From NCBI GenBank assembly GCA_027083665.1, contig JALWNV010000198.1:3470-14029 (forward strand): 10,560 nt of DNA, written 5' to 3'. The translations under genes were made by a program, and so were the position numbers. The notes under the pieces are model-generated. The model was not told the origin of the DNA. It was given only the letters and a program-made list of their open reading frames with translations, and made no database searches. Source of the stretch: Helicobacteraceae bacterium. GTDB lineage: Bacteria; Campylobacterota; Campylobacteria; Campylobacterales; Sulfurimonadaceae. Positions 1 through 6,118 of the stretch are shown piece by piece (position 1 is the first letter of the stretch; each line of letters starts with the position of its first letter).

Positions 1-128
1 GCTCGCCGAACGGGAGGGGGTGCCCGCCCGGTTCCTCGAGCAGATCTTCCAGGACCTGCGGCGCGCGGGCCTGGTGACCGGCCGCCGTGGCCCCAGGGGA
101 GGCTTCCGGCTGCGCCGGGCCGCCGAAG
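1..128 (+). other. Very GC-rich Rrf2 winged-helix fragment, probably foreign to the adjoining sequence
   Basis: By hand count 94 of the first 120 bases are G or C (78%), against 102 of the next 180 (57%). The encoded peptide matches the recognition-helix and wing region of Rrf2-family regulators (the IscR/NsrR/CymR group), but it stops exactly where the amidohydrolase similarity begins. None of the usual Rrf2 C-terminal dimerisation helix follows. The shared stretch may be the Ala-Ala-Glu-Ala-Val codons at about 119-133, which would suit both families. Either an assembly join at a contig end or a recent illegitimate recombination would explain it. The first is more likely because the segment sits at the very edge of the window. 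Confidence 0.6.
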
Positions 129-364
129 CGGTAATCGGAAAAGAAAACGTTATCGATCTCGTCGATCCCGTGATGGGCGGCGAGGATTTCGGGCGCTATC
201 TCGAGATCGTGCCCGGGGCTTTCTTCCGGCTGGGCACCTGCAACCCGGAAAAGGGCACCTGCGTTTCACAACATAATGCACGTTTCGATGTCGATGACGA
301 TGCCCTCGCAATCGGGATGAAGATCATGGCGCTTGCCGCCGTCGGAGCATTGAACGATGCGTGA
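2..364 (+). CDS. Chimeric open frame: Rrf2-like winged helix joined to the C-terminal end of an M20D amidohydrolase (5' incomplete)
   Basis: The frame is open from the left edge to a TGA at 362-364. Up to about base 128 it reads as the second half of an Rrf2 winged helix (LAEREGVPARFLEQIF, then RRGPRGGFRL). From about base 130 it reads as the C-terminal end of an M20D peptidase/amidohydrolase (N-acyl-amino-acid or hippurate hydrolase type): PVMGGEDF with its conserved Glu at codon 182-184, PGAFFRLG, and QHNARFD with the conserved metal-binding His at codon 272-274. M20D enzymes are usually near 390-400 residues, so only about 75-80 are present; the N-terminal metal ligands and the dimerisation domain are missing. 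A GTG at 20 could be called as a start, but homology continues to the edge. The amidohydrolase part is probably the real neighbour of the next gene, whose ATG at 357 overlaps its stop. The fused product is unlikely to be functional in either role. Confidence 0.72.
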   Translation, partial: LAEREGVPARFLEQIFQDLRRAGLVTGRRGPRGGFRLRRAAEAVIGKENVIDLVDPVMGGEDFGRYLEIVPGAFFRLGTCNPEKGTCVSQHNARFDVDDDALAIGMKIMALAAVGALNDA

Positions 365-1820
365 CCTCATCGAAGTCCGCCTGACGAACAAGAACCACTT
401 TTCAATCCTCAAATACGCCTACCGGCACCTGCAGGCGATCCTGCCGCTGCGCGCTCCCGAACAGCTCTCCGAAGCGCTCGAGAACCTGATCGAAAACGTT
501 GTGATGCACGCATACGAAAAAACGGAGAACATCGACATTACCGTCCGTTTTCTCATCACCTCGCGCCAGCTGCAAATCGACGTCGAAGACAGCGGAATGC
601 CGTTTGATTTCACCCCGTTTACACGCGAAGCCGTCGACCGCTCCACCAAACATGAAAAAGGGTTCTTCCGCATTTACGATCTCGTCGACCGCTTCTGGTT
701 CACCATGCTCGAGAACAGAGGCAAACGTTTCAGCGTCGTTCAGTCCTTCACCCGGCCCTACGACATCAAGACAGGAAAGGTCTCCACGACCATACCGGAC
801 AAGGCCACGGTCCTTGCACGCCTTGAAGTACGCCGTTTCGAGGATGCCGACGCCGACGGCATCGCGAAACTGATCTATAAAAACTATCACTACACCTACT
901 TCAAATCCCAGTTTTACGATCCCGCGAAGATCCGTGAACTCAACCGCCGCCGCGAAGTCGTTTCCATCGTCGCGCTCTACGGTGTACAGGTGGTCGGCCA
1001 CTTCGCACTGGTCATCTCTTCACGCTCGAATATCGCCGAAATCGCCATCGCCGCCGTCGACCCGGCATTCAAGAAGATGGGCATCATGAACCGGATGTTC
1101 AAAAAAATCATCGAAACGGCACGACAGCTGAAGCTCGATGCCATCTACGGCGAAGCCCTGATGCTGCATCCGTACAGTCAAAAAGCCAACCTCTCGCACG
1201 GCATGATCGAAACGGCCATTATCTTGGGAGAAGTCCCTTCACAGATGGAGATCGAGCACAGGCTCAAAGCCCCCCGGCGCAGCGGCGGTATGGTCGCGTT
1301 TTTGGTATTCGACAAACATCCACGCTATCTTTTGCCGCCGAAACAGTACGCAACGATGATCGAAAAAGTCTATCGCGAAGCCGGAATCGAACAGCTCGAC
1401 AGCCCGCCGCCGAACCCCGACCGCCATCCGCTTTCGCACCGTTTCAACACGGCGATCGGCATCGGCTATATCATCGTCGAGTCTCTGCCCGACGAAACGT
1501 CGCTCGACGATCTGATCGATCTGATGCATACCGAACATTGCGACATGGTCTACGCCGATATCAATCTGCACCATATCCCGCAGATCGATACCCTCGTCGA
1601 ATGGCTCAACAAACGGCACTTTTTCTATAGCGGAGTCCTCTTCTCGTACTATCATAATGAAGATTACCTGAGGCTGCAGCGGAAGAATACGAAATACATC
1701 GACGAAGAACATCTGGTATGTTATTCGGAAAATGCGAAAACGCTGCTCGGATATATCCGGGAAGACGAACGGCGGGTCGGCGCCGTTATCCTCGCAAATG
1801 AAGAGAAACCGCCGTCTTGA
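357..1820 (+). CDS. Fusion protein: RsbW-like ATP-binding (HATPase) domain + GNAT acetyltransferase + C-terminal GNAT-like module
   Basis: This 487-residue cytoplasmic protein has no signal peptide or membrane segment. Residues ~5-130 form a GHKL/HATPase domain of the anti-sigma-factor kinase type. The N-box is EALENLIENVVMHAY (39-53), the G1 box is DVEDSGMPFD (75-84), and a degenerate G2-like segment is GFFRIYDLVD (102-111), where RsbW proteins have GLGLFLI. Residues ~155-300 resemble a GNAT fold: VDPAFKKMGIMNRMF (234-248) fits the acetyl-CoA pyrophosphate loop, but the second Gly/Ala is Met244. Residues ~360-450 end in HFFYSGVLF and DYLRLQR, a pattern seen at the end of GNAT folds, so a second, degenerate GNAT module is inferred. 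GGAG at 344-347 supports the ATG at 357. The 8-bp overlap with the upstream frame implies coupled translation. Substrate and partner are unknown; a partner-switching regulator coupled to acetylation is possible but speculative. Confidence 0.82.
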   Translation: MRDLIEVRLTNKNHFSILKYAYRHLQAILPLRAPEQLSEALENLIENVVMHAYEKTENIDITVRFLITSRQLQIDVEDSGMPFDFTPFTREAVDRSTKHEKGFFRIYDLVDRFWFTMLENRGKRFSVVQSFTRPYDIKTGKVSTTIPDKATVLARLEVRRFEDADADGIAKLIYKNYHYTYFKSQFYDPAKIRELNRRREVVSIVALYGVQVVGHFALVISSRSNIAEIAIAAVDPAFKKMGIMNRMFKKIIETARQLKLDAIYGEALMLHPYSQKANLSHGMIETAIILGEVPSQMEIEHRLKAPRRSGGMVAFLVFDKHPRYLLPPKQYATMIEKVYREAGIEQLDSPPPNPDRHPLSHRFNTAIGIGYIIVESLPDETSLDDLIDLMHTEHCDMVYADINLHHIPQIDTLVEWLNKRHFFYSGVLFSYYHNEDYLRLQRKNTKYIDEEHLVCYSENAKTLLGYIREDERRVGAVILANEEKPPS

Positions 1821-2444
1821 TCAGTTCGCGGCGGGATGGCAGAGCGTGGCCGAGATCTGCATCTCAAACGTGACGGTGACATCGCTCCATGTCTTGCCCT
1901 GATGCAGGTCGAAGCAGGCTTTGTTGATCGACGCCAGCGCCCCCAAAGCATCGAAGTCGGCGAGATCGATCGTCCCTTCGGCTGTCATCACCCCTTTGAA
2001 ATAGCGATAGCGCATAGGAACCTTTTTTGTCATACCGTTCATCGTCACCGCAACGGTAACGACGCCCAGTTTCGGCTTGCCGCGTTCAATCTTCTCCGCC
2101 TTGATATCGACGATCTCGGCTTTGATCTTCTCGCCGGCCATCTTCTCAAAAAAATAGCGGACAAGCTTCCGGTCCCGTCCGGTATTTTTCGAATCGACCG
2201 ATGCGGGATCAATTACAGCTTCCGAGCCGACAAGAATATCGCGGAAACTGTGCCCGGACAATGCCGCCGCGGCATACTCGACCTTCCCGAACGTTCCTCC
2301 GACACCGATCTTGAGCGGGGTCTTGTAGGCTTTCCATCCCACCTTCACCGCCCCGTGCTGCGAAAGTTCGCACGGTCCTTTTCCTGCATAAACCGCTCCG
2401 CCGAACAAGACGGCTGCCGCCAGCATCACTTTAAACAGACGCAT
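1821..2444 (-). CDS. Secreted YceI-family (lipocalin-like) protein
   Basis: The 207-residue product begins with a signal peptide (MRLFKV, hydrophobic core, cleavage probably VYA|G after residue 20). The mature part has the YceI pattern: VGWKAYKTPLKIGVGGTF near residues 35-52, VIDPASVDSKNTGRD, then LVRYFFEKM, and a C-terminal Thr-Phe-Glu strand. YceI proteins are periplasmic beta-barrel lipid or isoprenoid binders; several are tied to base or acid stress, but the ligand here cannot be told. Cys25, Cys177 and Cys202 could form a disulfide. The start is supported by AGGAG (2451-2455 on the complement). The gene follows dapE by 32 nt and is probably the last in that operon. Its stop codon directly abuts the stop of the convergent fusion-protein gene, with no base between and no hairpin terminator. 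Confidence 0.85.
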   Translation of the reverse strand: MRLFKVMLAAAVLFGGAVYAGKGPCELSQHGAVKVGWKAYKTPLKIGVGGTFGKVEYAAAALSGHSFRDILVGSEAVIDPASVDSKNTGRDRKLVRYFFEKMAGEKIKAEIVDIKAEKIERGKPKLGVVTVAVTMNGMTKKVPMRYRYFKGVMTAEGTIDLADFDALGALASINKACFDLHQGKTWSDVTVTFEMQISATLCHPAAN

Positions 2445-2476
2445 ATTTCACTCCTTGCATTGTGGTTTCATTTCTC

Positions 2477-3571
2477 TCAGAACGTTTCTATCACTCTGAA
2501 AAATACGCGGTACAGTCCTTCCACCTGTTCGGGGGTCGTACATTCATTCGGGGCGTGGATCGTATCGTTCACGACTCCGAATTCGATGACGTCGATGCCG
2601 TATTCGGCGATGAACCTTGCATCAGACGTGCCGCCGGCCGTCGAATGTTTCGGGCGGATCCCCGTCACCTCGGCAATCGCGGCATCAATGGTACGTACCA
2701 CCTTCGTGTCGGGGTCTGTCACGAACGGTCTGGCACTTTGATCGAGTGTCAGCGAATAGTCCATCTCCTTGAAATAGCGGTGCACGAACGCCTCAATATC
2801 CTCTTTGGTCGTTTTGGTGTTGTTGCGAACATTGAACATCATCTTCAGCTTTCCCGGTGTGACGTTGGTCACTTCCATTCCCGCACGGATATCGGTGACG
2901 ACAAACTGGCTTGGGCTGAAATTCTCATCGCCCTCGTCGAGATCGACTCCCGCCATACGATGCAGTACCTGGGCGACTTTATGGATGGGGTTCGTCGCTT
3001 TTTCCGGGTAGGCCGCATGGCCCTGTTTTCCGATCTTTTCAATGACACCGTTGACGGAACCGCGGCGGCCGATCTTGATCGCGTCGCCGAAGCGCTCCTC
3101 GCACGTCGGTTCGGCGACAATGACGGCATCGGGAAGCATACCGTTGGCCTCAAGCCATCTGAGCACTTCAACCGTGCCGTGTTTCGCGGGTCCCTCCTCG
3201 TCCGACGTCAGCAGCAGCGACAGGGTGCCGCCGAACGTTTGCGCCTCTTTGACCGCCTGCATGAACGCCGCCACACCGCTTTTCATGTCCTGCGCGCCGC
3301 GGCCGTAGATACAGCCGTCTTTCTCAACCGCTTCGTACGGGTCGGTTTTCCATCCTTCCCCGGCGGGAACGACGTCCACATGCCCGGCGAAGCACAGATG
3401 CTCCCCCTCGCCGAATTTTCGGTAGATAAAGAGATTCTTCACCCCCTCCCTATCGATACGCACCGGCGTGAAATCCGCCAGGTAGCCTTCAACGAAATCA
3501 AGAATACCGCCGTCATCGGGCGTCTCGCTCTTTCGTTCGATCAGGTGTTTAAACAGCGTGACAACGTCCAA
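2477..3571 (-). CDS. dapE: Succinyl-diaminopimelate desuccinylase
   Basis: This is an M20A metallo-hydrolase that cleaves N-succinyl-LL-2,6-diaminopimelate to succinate and LL-diaminopimelate in the lysine/peptidoglycan precursor pathway (cytoplasm). The 364 residues match the family's usual ~365-377. Two-zinc site residues are visible: His64 (FAGHVDVVP), bridging Asp95 (GRGAQDMKSG), catalytic Glu125 and ligand Glu126 (TSDEEGP), Glu154 (VAEPT) and His339 (NDTIHAPNE). The C-terminal GGTSDARF motif is also present. The start is TTG at 3569-3571: the frame is closed by a stop at 3590-3592 and has no ATG or GTG between, and GAAGG lies at 3578-3582 on the complement, 6 nt upstream of TTG. Only 2 nt separate it from the stop of the upstream lipoprotein gene, so translation is probably coupled. 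The enzyme should be essential unless another DAP route exists. Confidence 0.96.
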   Translation of the reverse strand: MDVVTLFKHLIERKSETPDDGGILDFVEGYLADFTPVRIDREGVKNLFIYRKFGEGEHLCFAGHVDVVPAGEGWKTDPYEAVEKDGCIYGRGAQDMKSGVAAFMQAVKEAQTFGGTLSLLLTSDEEGPAKHGTVEVLRWLEANGMLPDAVIVAEPTCEERFGDAIKIGRRGSVNGVIEKIGKQGHAAYPEKATNPIHKVAQVLHRMAGVDLDEGDENFSPSQFVVTDIRAGMEVTNVTPGKLKMMFNVRNNTKTTKEDIEAFVHRYFKEMDYSLTLDQSARPFVTDPDTKVVRTIDAAIAEVTGIRPKHSTAGGTSDARFIAEYGIDVIEFGVVNDTIHAPNECTTPEQVEGLYRVFFRVIETF

Positions 3572-3573
3572 AA

Positions 3574-3921
3574 TCAGCCTTCGGGATTTTCATAGTAAGT
3601 GTATTGCGTCGAATATTCGCTGAGGCGGAAATAGACCTTCTTCTCACCTTTATCGACCCGATAGTTCTGATTGCTGTCGATATAACCGTAACCGTAGCAA
3701 TACGGACGCACCGCACCGTCATCGGTACCTTTGCCCGTCGTCAGTTTGTCGACTTTGATATAGCGGATCATCACCTTTCCGCCGCTGTAGACATCGACAA
3801 CGCCGTCGATGCCGGTCCAGTTTTGCAGTTTGTGACCGAATTTGTTCTGTGTCTCCTGCGTACATCCGCCCAGACACAATGCAATCACTACCGGAACGAG
3901 CCCGGCCGGCATTTTTTTCAT
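3574..3921 (-). CDS. Small lipoprotein of unknown function
   Basis: The 115-residue product starts MKKMPAGLVPVVIALCLGGC. This is a short basic region, a hydrophobic stretch and a lipobox LGGC with the acylated cysteine at residue 20, so a mature lipoprotein of about 96 residues is expected. Residue 21 is Thr, not Asp, so there is no inner-membrane retention signal by the E. coli rule; whether that rule holds in this phylum is uncertain. The mature part is polar, rich in Tyr and Gly (RPYCYGYGYIDSNQNYRVDKG, about residues 72-92), and holds a Cys at about 74. No family was recognised. GGGGA lies just upstream of the ATG on the complement (3926-3930). It is the first gene of the dapE-yceI operon and shares a promoter region with the divergent cyclase gene. 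Confidence 0.85.
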   Translation of the reverse strand: MKKMPAGLVPVVIALCLGGCTQETQNKFGHKLQNWTGIDGVVDVYSGGKVMIRYIKVDKLTTGKGTDDGAVRPYCYGYGYIDSNQNYRVDKGEKKVYFRLSEYSTQYTYYENPEG

Positions 3922-3935
3922 TCTCTCCCCTTCGT

Positions 3936-3952
3936 CACTTGATCATCGAGTG
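3936..3952. repeat. 17-bp imperfect inverted repeat in the lipoprotein leader
   Basis: CACTTGAT and ATCGAGTG flank a single central C. The arms pair over 8 positions with one G-T type mismatch. The element lies between the putative minus-strand -10 (3957-3962) and the lipoprotein start at 3921, so it covers the expected transcription start near 3950. It could be an operator or a chance dyad. Confidence 0.3.
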
Positions 3953-3956
3953 CACA

Positions 3957-3962
3957 ATTATA
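3957..3962 (-). promoter_or_regulatory. Putative -10 element of the lipoprotein-dapE-yceI operon
   Basis: The complement reads a perfect TATAAT, 35 bases upstream of the lipoprotein ATG. A TTGTGT at 3983-3978 is a possible but poorly spaced -35 (15-bp spacer). Housekeeping promoters of Campylobacterota typically lack a conserved -35, so the missing one is not a strong objection. Transcription would start near 3950. Confidence 0.5.
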
Positions 3963-4006
3963 CCGCAATGCCGCATCACACAAGTAAATATTTCACCCTT
4001 CATCGC

Positions 4007-4012
4007 TATAAT
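4007..4012 (+). promoter_or_regulatory. Putative -10 element of the diguanylate cyclase gene
   Basis: A perfect TATAAT sits immediately before the cyclase reading frame, with no convincing -35 upstream. Seven bases downstream of the hexamer lies ATG 4020-4022, so transcription from it would begin at or beside that start codon. The divergent TATAAT of the lipoprotein operon is 45 bp away, making a compact bidirectional promoter region within 3922-4019. Confidence 0.5.
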
Positions 4013-4019
4013 GATTAGT

Positions 4020-5519
4020 ATGACAGAAGGCACAAAACAAGTACGTATTGAAAAAGAGCTGTCGGATATACTCTACAAAGATCTGCGTTTTTCGCTGATT
4101 GCCTCGATTTACACCGCATTACTGTTCGTTTACGGCCTTTCCCCTACCGCCCCGAAAAATGCCCTGCTGGCATGGCTGGCGGTTATGATCGCCGTCAGCT
4201 TTATCCGCTTTAACGAAATCAGGAAATACACCACAGATTTTTCGCGCCGCTCTTTACGGCATTGGCAAAAACGCTTTCGCTTCTTTGTGACGATCGCCGC
4301 CGCAGTCTGGGCGTTCGGCGTCTATTATTTTTTCCCCGAAAACAGACCGCTGTATCCGGCGTACGATATCTTTATCGTCGCCGGAGTCACCGCCGGCGGC
4401 GTCAATTCGCTTTCGACAGACAGAATCTCCGCCGGAATATTTATCGGCAGTATCCTGATGGCGCTGTTTTTTCGTCTGCTGAGCGAAACCAGTGAAATCT
4501 ATCTGCTCGAAGCACTGCTGACCCTGATGTTCCTCGCCGTTCTGGTCTTTATCGCCAACCGCTTCTATCATAACCAGCGGGAAACACTGGAAATACGCTG
4601 TCACTACAAAGAAGCCACCGAAAAACTCGCAGAAAGCGAAAACCGTCTGCAGATCATTTTCGACAATACTCCCGCAGCGGTTTTCTATTACGATCCGGAT
4701 TTGAACCTGATCGAAGCCAATCAGACCTTTTTCAAAATGACGGGACTTCCCCGCGATACCGTACACGATGCGAACCTGCAGGCACTTCGGAAACCGGAAA
4801 TACTTTCGGTGTTGAAAAAGGCCCTGCAGAAAGAACCTTTTGAAATTGAAGACGAACTGCAACTGCGGGACAATCCGCCGCTTTGGATTCATATCAAAGC
4901 CGCAGCCGTTTTCAAAACAAAAACCGATATCATCGGCGGCATCGGGATCATGACCGATGTGACGGAACATATCCAGACCCTTGAAGCTGTACGGCATCGG
5001 GCGAATTACGATACACTGACCGATCTGCCCAACCGTTCATTGCTGCTCGAAAAACTCAAAGAATCGCTCAAACATCTCAAGCGCCATCCCTCCCATCTCG
5101 CACTCATGTTTCTCGATCTGGATAACTTCAAAGAAACAAACGACACCTATGGACACGATATCGGCGACAAACTGCTCATCGAGCTAAGCCGCCGGCTGAA
5201 AAAACATCTCAGAGCGGAAGATATACTCGCGCGAATCGGCGGCGACGAGTTCATCCTGGTGATGAACGCCCTGCCCCGAGACATAAAAGCGGCAAAGGCC
5301 GCGGCAAAAACCGTCGCGGAGAAAATCATTCAGAATATTGCCGTTCCTCTGCATATCAACGACACGACAATCTCGACGGGTATCAGCATCGGTATCGCCT
5401 TGACGAGCGATCACCATACCCGCCTGGAATCACTGCTCAGGAATGCCGATATCGCGATGTACCGCGCAAAGCGCCCCGATAGCGAAAAGTTCGACTTTTT
5501 CGATTCGGAAACATCCTGA
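4020..5519 (+). CDS. Membrane-bound PAS-GGDEF diguanylate cyclase
   Basis: This protein makes cyclic di-GMP from two GTP. Numbering is for the 499-residue form from ATG 4020. Residues ~24-180 contain about six hydrophobic segments (near 24-40, 46-63, 86-104, 114-130, 136-155, 161-180), an N-terminal membrane sensor I cannot assign to a named MASE family. Residues ~180-210 form a linker, probably helical. A PAS domain spans ~205-320 (NRLQIIFDNTPAAVFYYD; ends GIMTDVTEH). The GGDEF domain spans ~326-495: YDTLTDLPNR, FLDLDNFKETND, intact GGDEF at 407-411, and an RxxD inhibitory site at 398-401 exactly five residues before it, so product inhibition is expected. ATG 4011 would add three residues. 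A start as far up as 3849 would run into the divergent lipoprotein gene and is unlikely. No Shine-Dalgarno precedes either ATG. The gene ends 4 bp before the convergent DUF1566 gene's stop. Confidence 0.92.
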   Translation: MTEGTKQVRIEKELSDILYKDLRFSLIASIYTALLFVYGLSPTAPKNALLAWLAVMIAVSFIRFNEIRKYTTDFSRRSLRHWQKRFRFFVTIAAAVWAFGVYYFFPENRPLYPAYDIFIVAGVTAGGVNSLSTDRISAGIFIGSILMALFFRLLSETSEIYLLEALLTLMFLAVLVFIANRFYHNQRETLEIRCHYKEATEKLAESENRLQIIFDNTPAAVFYYDPDLNLIEANQTFFKMTGLPRDTVHDANLQALRKPEILSVLKKALQKEPFEIEDELQLRDNPPLWIHIKAAAVFKTKTDIIGGIGIMTDVTEHIQTLEAVRHRANYDTLTDLPNRSLLLEKLKESLKHLKRHPSHLALMFLDLDNFKETNDTYGHDIGDKLLIELSRRLKKHLRAEDILARIGGDEFILVMNALPRDIKAAKAAAKTVAEKIIQNIAVPLHINDTTISTGISIGIALTSDHHTRLESLLRNADIAMYRAKRPDSEKFDFFDSETS

Positions 5520-5523
5520 ACGG

Positions 5524-5943
5524 TTACGGTTTTTTTTGTTCGATGCGGCGCACACAGCGCACATGGCGTTCGCGCGTTTTTGAATAGTGGTTGATCTGAC
5601 CGTCCTCGAAATAGACCAGCCAGGCATCATCTCGGTCTCCGACGACCTGCGTCGCGCTCCAGTAATCTTTGGAGGCACGGTAACGGAAGCCCGGGATCAG
5701 GGCCGGATCTTCTCGTCGCAGGTCAACGATGGTATAAAGTTCCTTGACATTCGGCAGCCGCCAGTCGTCGTAGCCGTCGAGTTTCAGCGCATCGCAGTAA
5801 TCGACCGCCTCCGGCCAGGACATTTTGGTTTCGGCCGAAACGGCATTGTCCTGCCACATCAGTCCCGTTCTCGTATCGGTATAGGTCTGCCCGGCAAAGG
5901 CAGCCGGCACCAGACATAACATCAGCAGTATCATCTTTCGCAT
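5524..5943 (-). CDS. Secreted DUF1566 / Lcl C-terminal-domain protein
   Basis: The 139-residue product has a signal peptide (MRKMILLMLCLVPAAFA, cleavage AFA|G after residue 17). It is followed by one DUF1566 domain covering almost all of the mature protein: TGLMWQD (27-32), AVDYCDALKLDGYDDWRLPN (46-65), DYWSAT, AWLVYFEDG, and RHVRCVR near the end. DUF1566 is related to the C-terminal domain of the Legionella collagen-like protein and is common in secreted proteins, but it has no settled biochemical role. Cys50 and Cys130 are well placed for a disulfide. AAGGAG at 5949-5954 on the complement supports the ATG at 5941-5943. The gene stands alone: the cyclase converges on it with 4 bp between stops, and the efflux operon diverges from it across 219 bp. 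Confidence 0.88.
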   Translation of the reverse strand: MRKMILLMLCLVPAAFAGQTYTDTRTGLMWQDNAVSAETKMSWPEAVDYCDALKLDGYDDWRLPNVKELYTIVDLRREDPALIPGFRYRASKDYWSATQVVGDRDDAWLVYFEDGQINHYSKTRERHVRCVRRIEQKKP

Positions 5944-6042
5944 AACAGACTCCTTCCGGAGCTATTTTACATAAATATAACTTATGATTTTCTGTTGCCT
6001 ATATTCCGCTGTCGATACGCCGGAGTCTTTTGTCCATTTCTA

Positions 6043-6076
6043 TGAAAACCCTATGAGATCCGTAATAGGGTTTTCA
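6043..6076. repeat. Perfect 12-bp inverted repeat, 10-bp spacer
   Basis: TGAAAACCCTAT (6043-6054) is exactly complementary in reverse to ATAGGGTTTTCA (6065-6076). It lies 87 bp before the efflux operon start and 99 bp before the DUF1566 start, in both cases upstream of the genes. No gene ends nearby on either strand, so a terminator role is less likely than an operator. Confidence 0.6.
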
Positions 6077-6118
6077 GCGGTGCCTTATGTTCGGCGTATA
6101 CCGCAGTTCACATTGAAT

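Noticed and set aside
1..364. Intact Rrf2 regulator with a two-cysteine iron-sulfur motif (CNPEKGTC)
   Set aside because: The cysteines lie in the M20D-like part (PVMGGEDF...PGAFFRLG...QHNARFD), not in an Rrf2 dimerisation region.
402..1001. 199-codon minus-strand open frame
   Set aside because: It is antisense to the ATP-binding/GNAT fusion gene, whose N-box, G1 box and GNAT features are clear on the plus strand.
1836..2741. 301-codon plus-strand open frame
   Set aside because: It is antisense to the YceI gene and the end of dapE; the composition is that of a reversed reading frame and it has no motifs.
2462..3595. 377-codon plus-strand open frame
   Set aside because: It lies exactly antisense to dapE, which has all its catalytic motifs. 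The product is His/Arg-rich with no recognisable domain.
3849..4019. Upstream extension of the cyclase start to ATG 3849
   Set aside because: It would overlap the divergent lipoprotein gene and both promoters, and the added 57 residues resemble nothing.
4254..4997. 247-codon minus-strand open frame
   Set aside because: It is antisense to the diguanylate cyclase gene; no start signal and no domain.
5504..5537. Possible terminator after the cyclase: weak stem followed by eight T
   Set aside because: The stem is only about five pairs with a wobble and ends 9 nt before the T run. The T run is the Lys-Lys codons of the DUF1566 gene on the other strand.
6043..6076. Rho-independent terminator reading of the 12-bp inverted repeat
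   Set aside because: No gene on either strand ends nearby: the DUF1566 gene reads away to the left and the efflux operon starts to the right. The 10-base loop is also long for a terminator.
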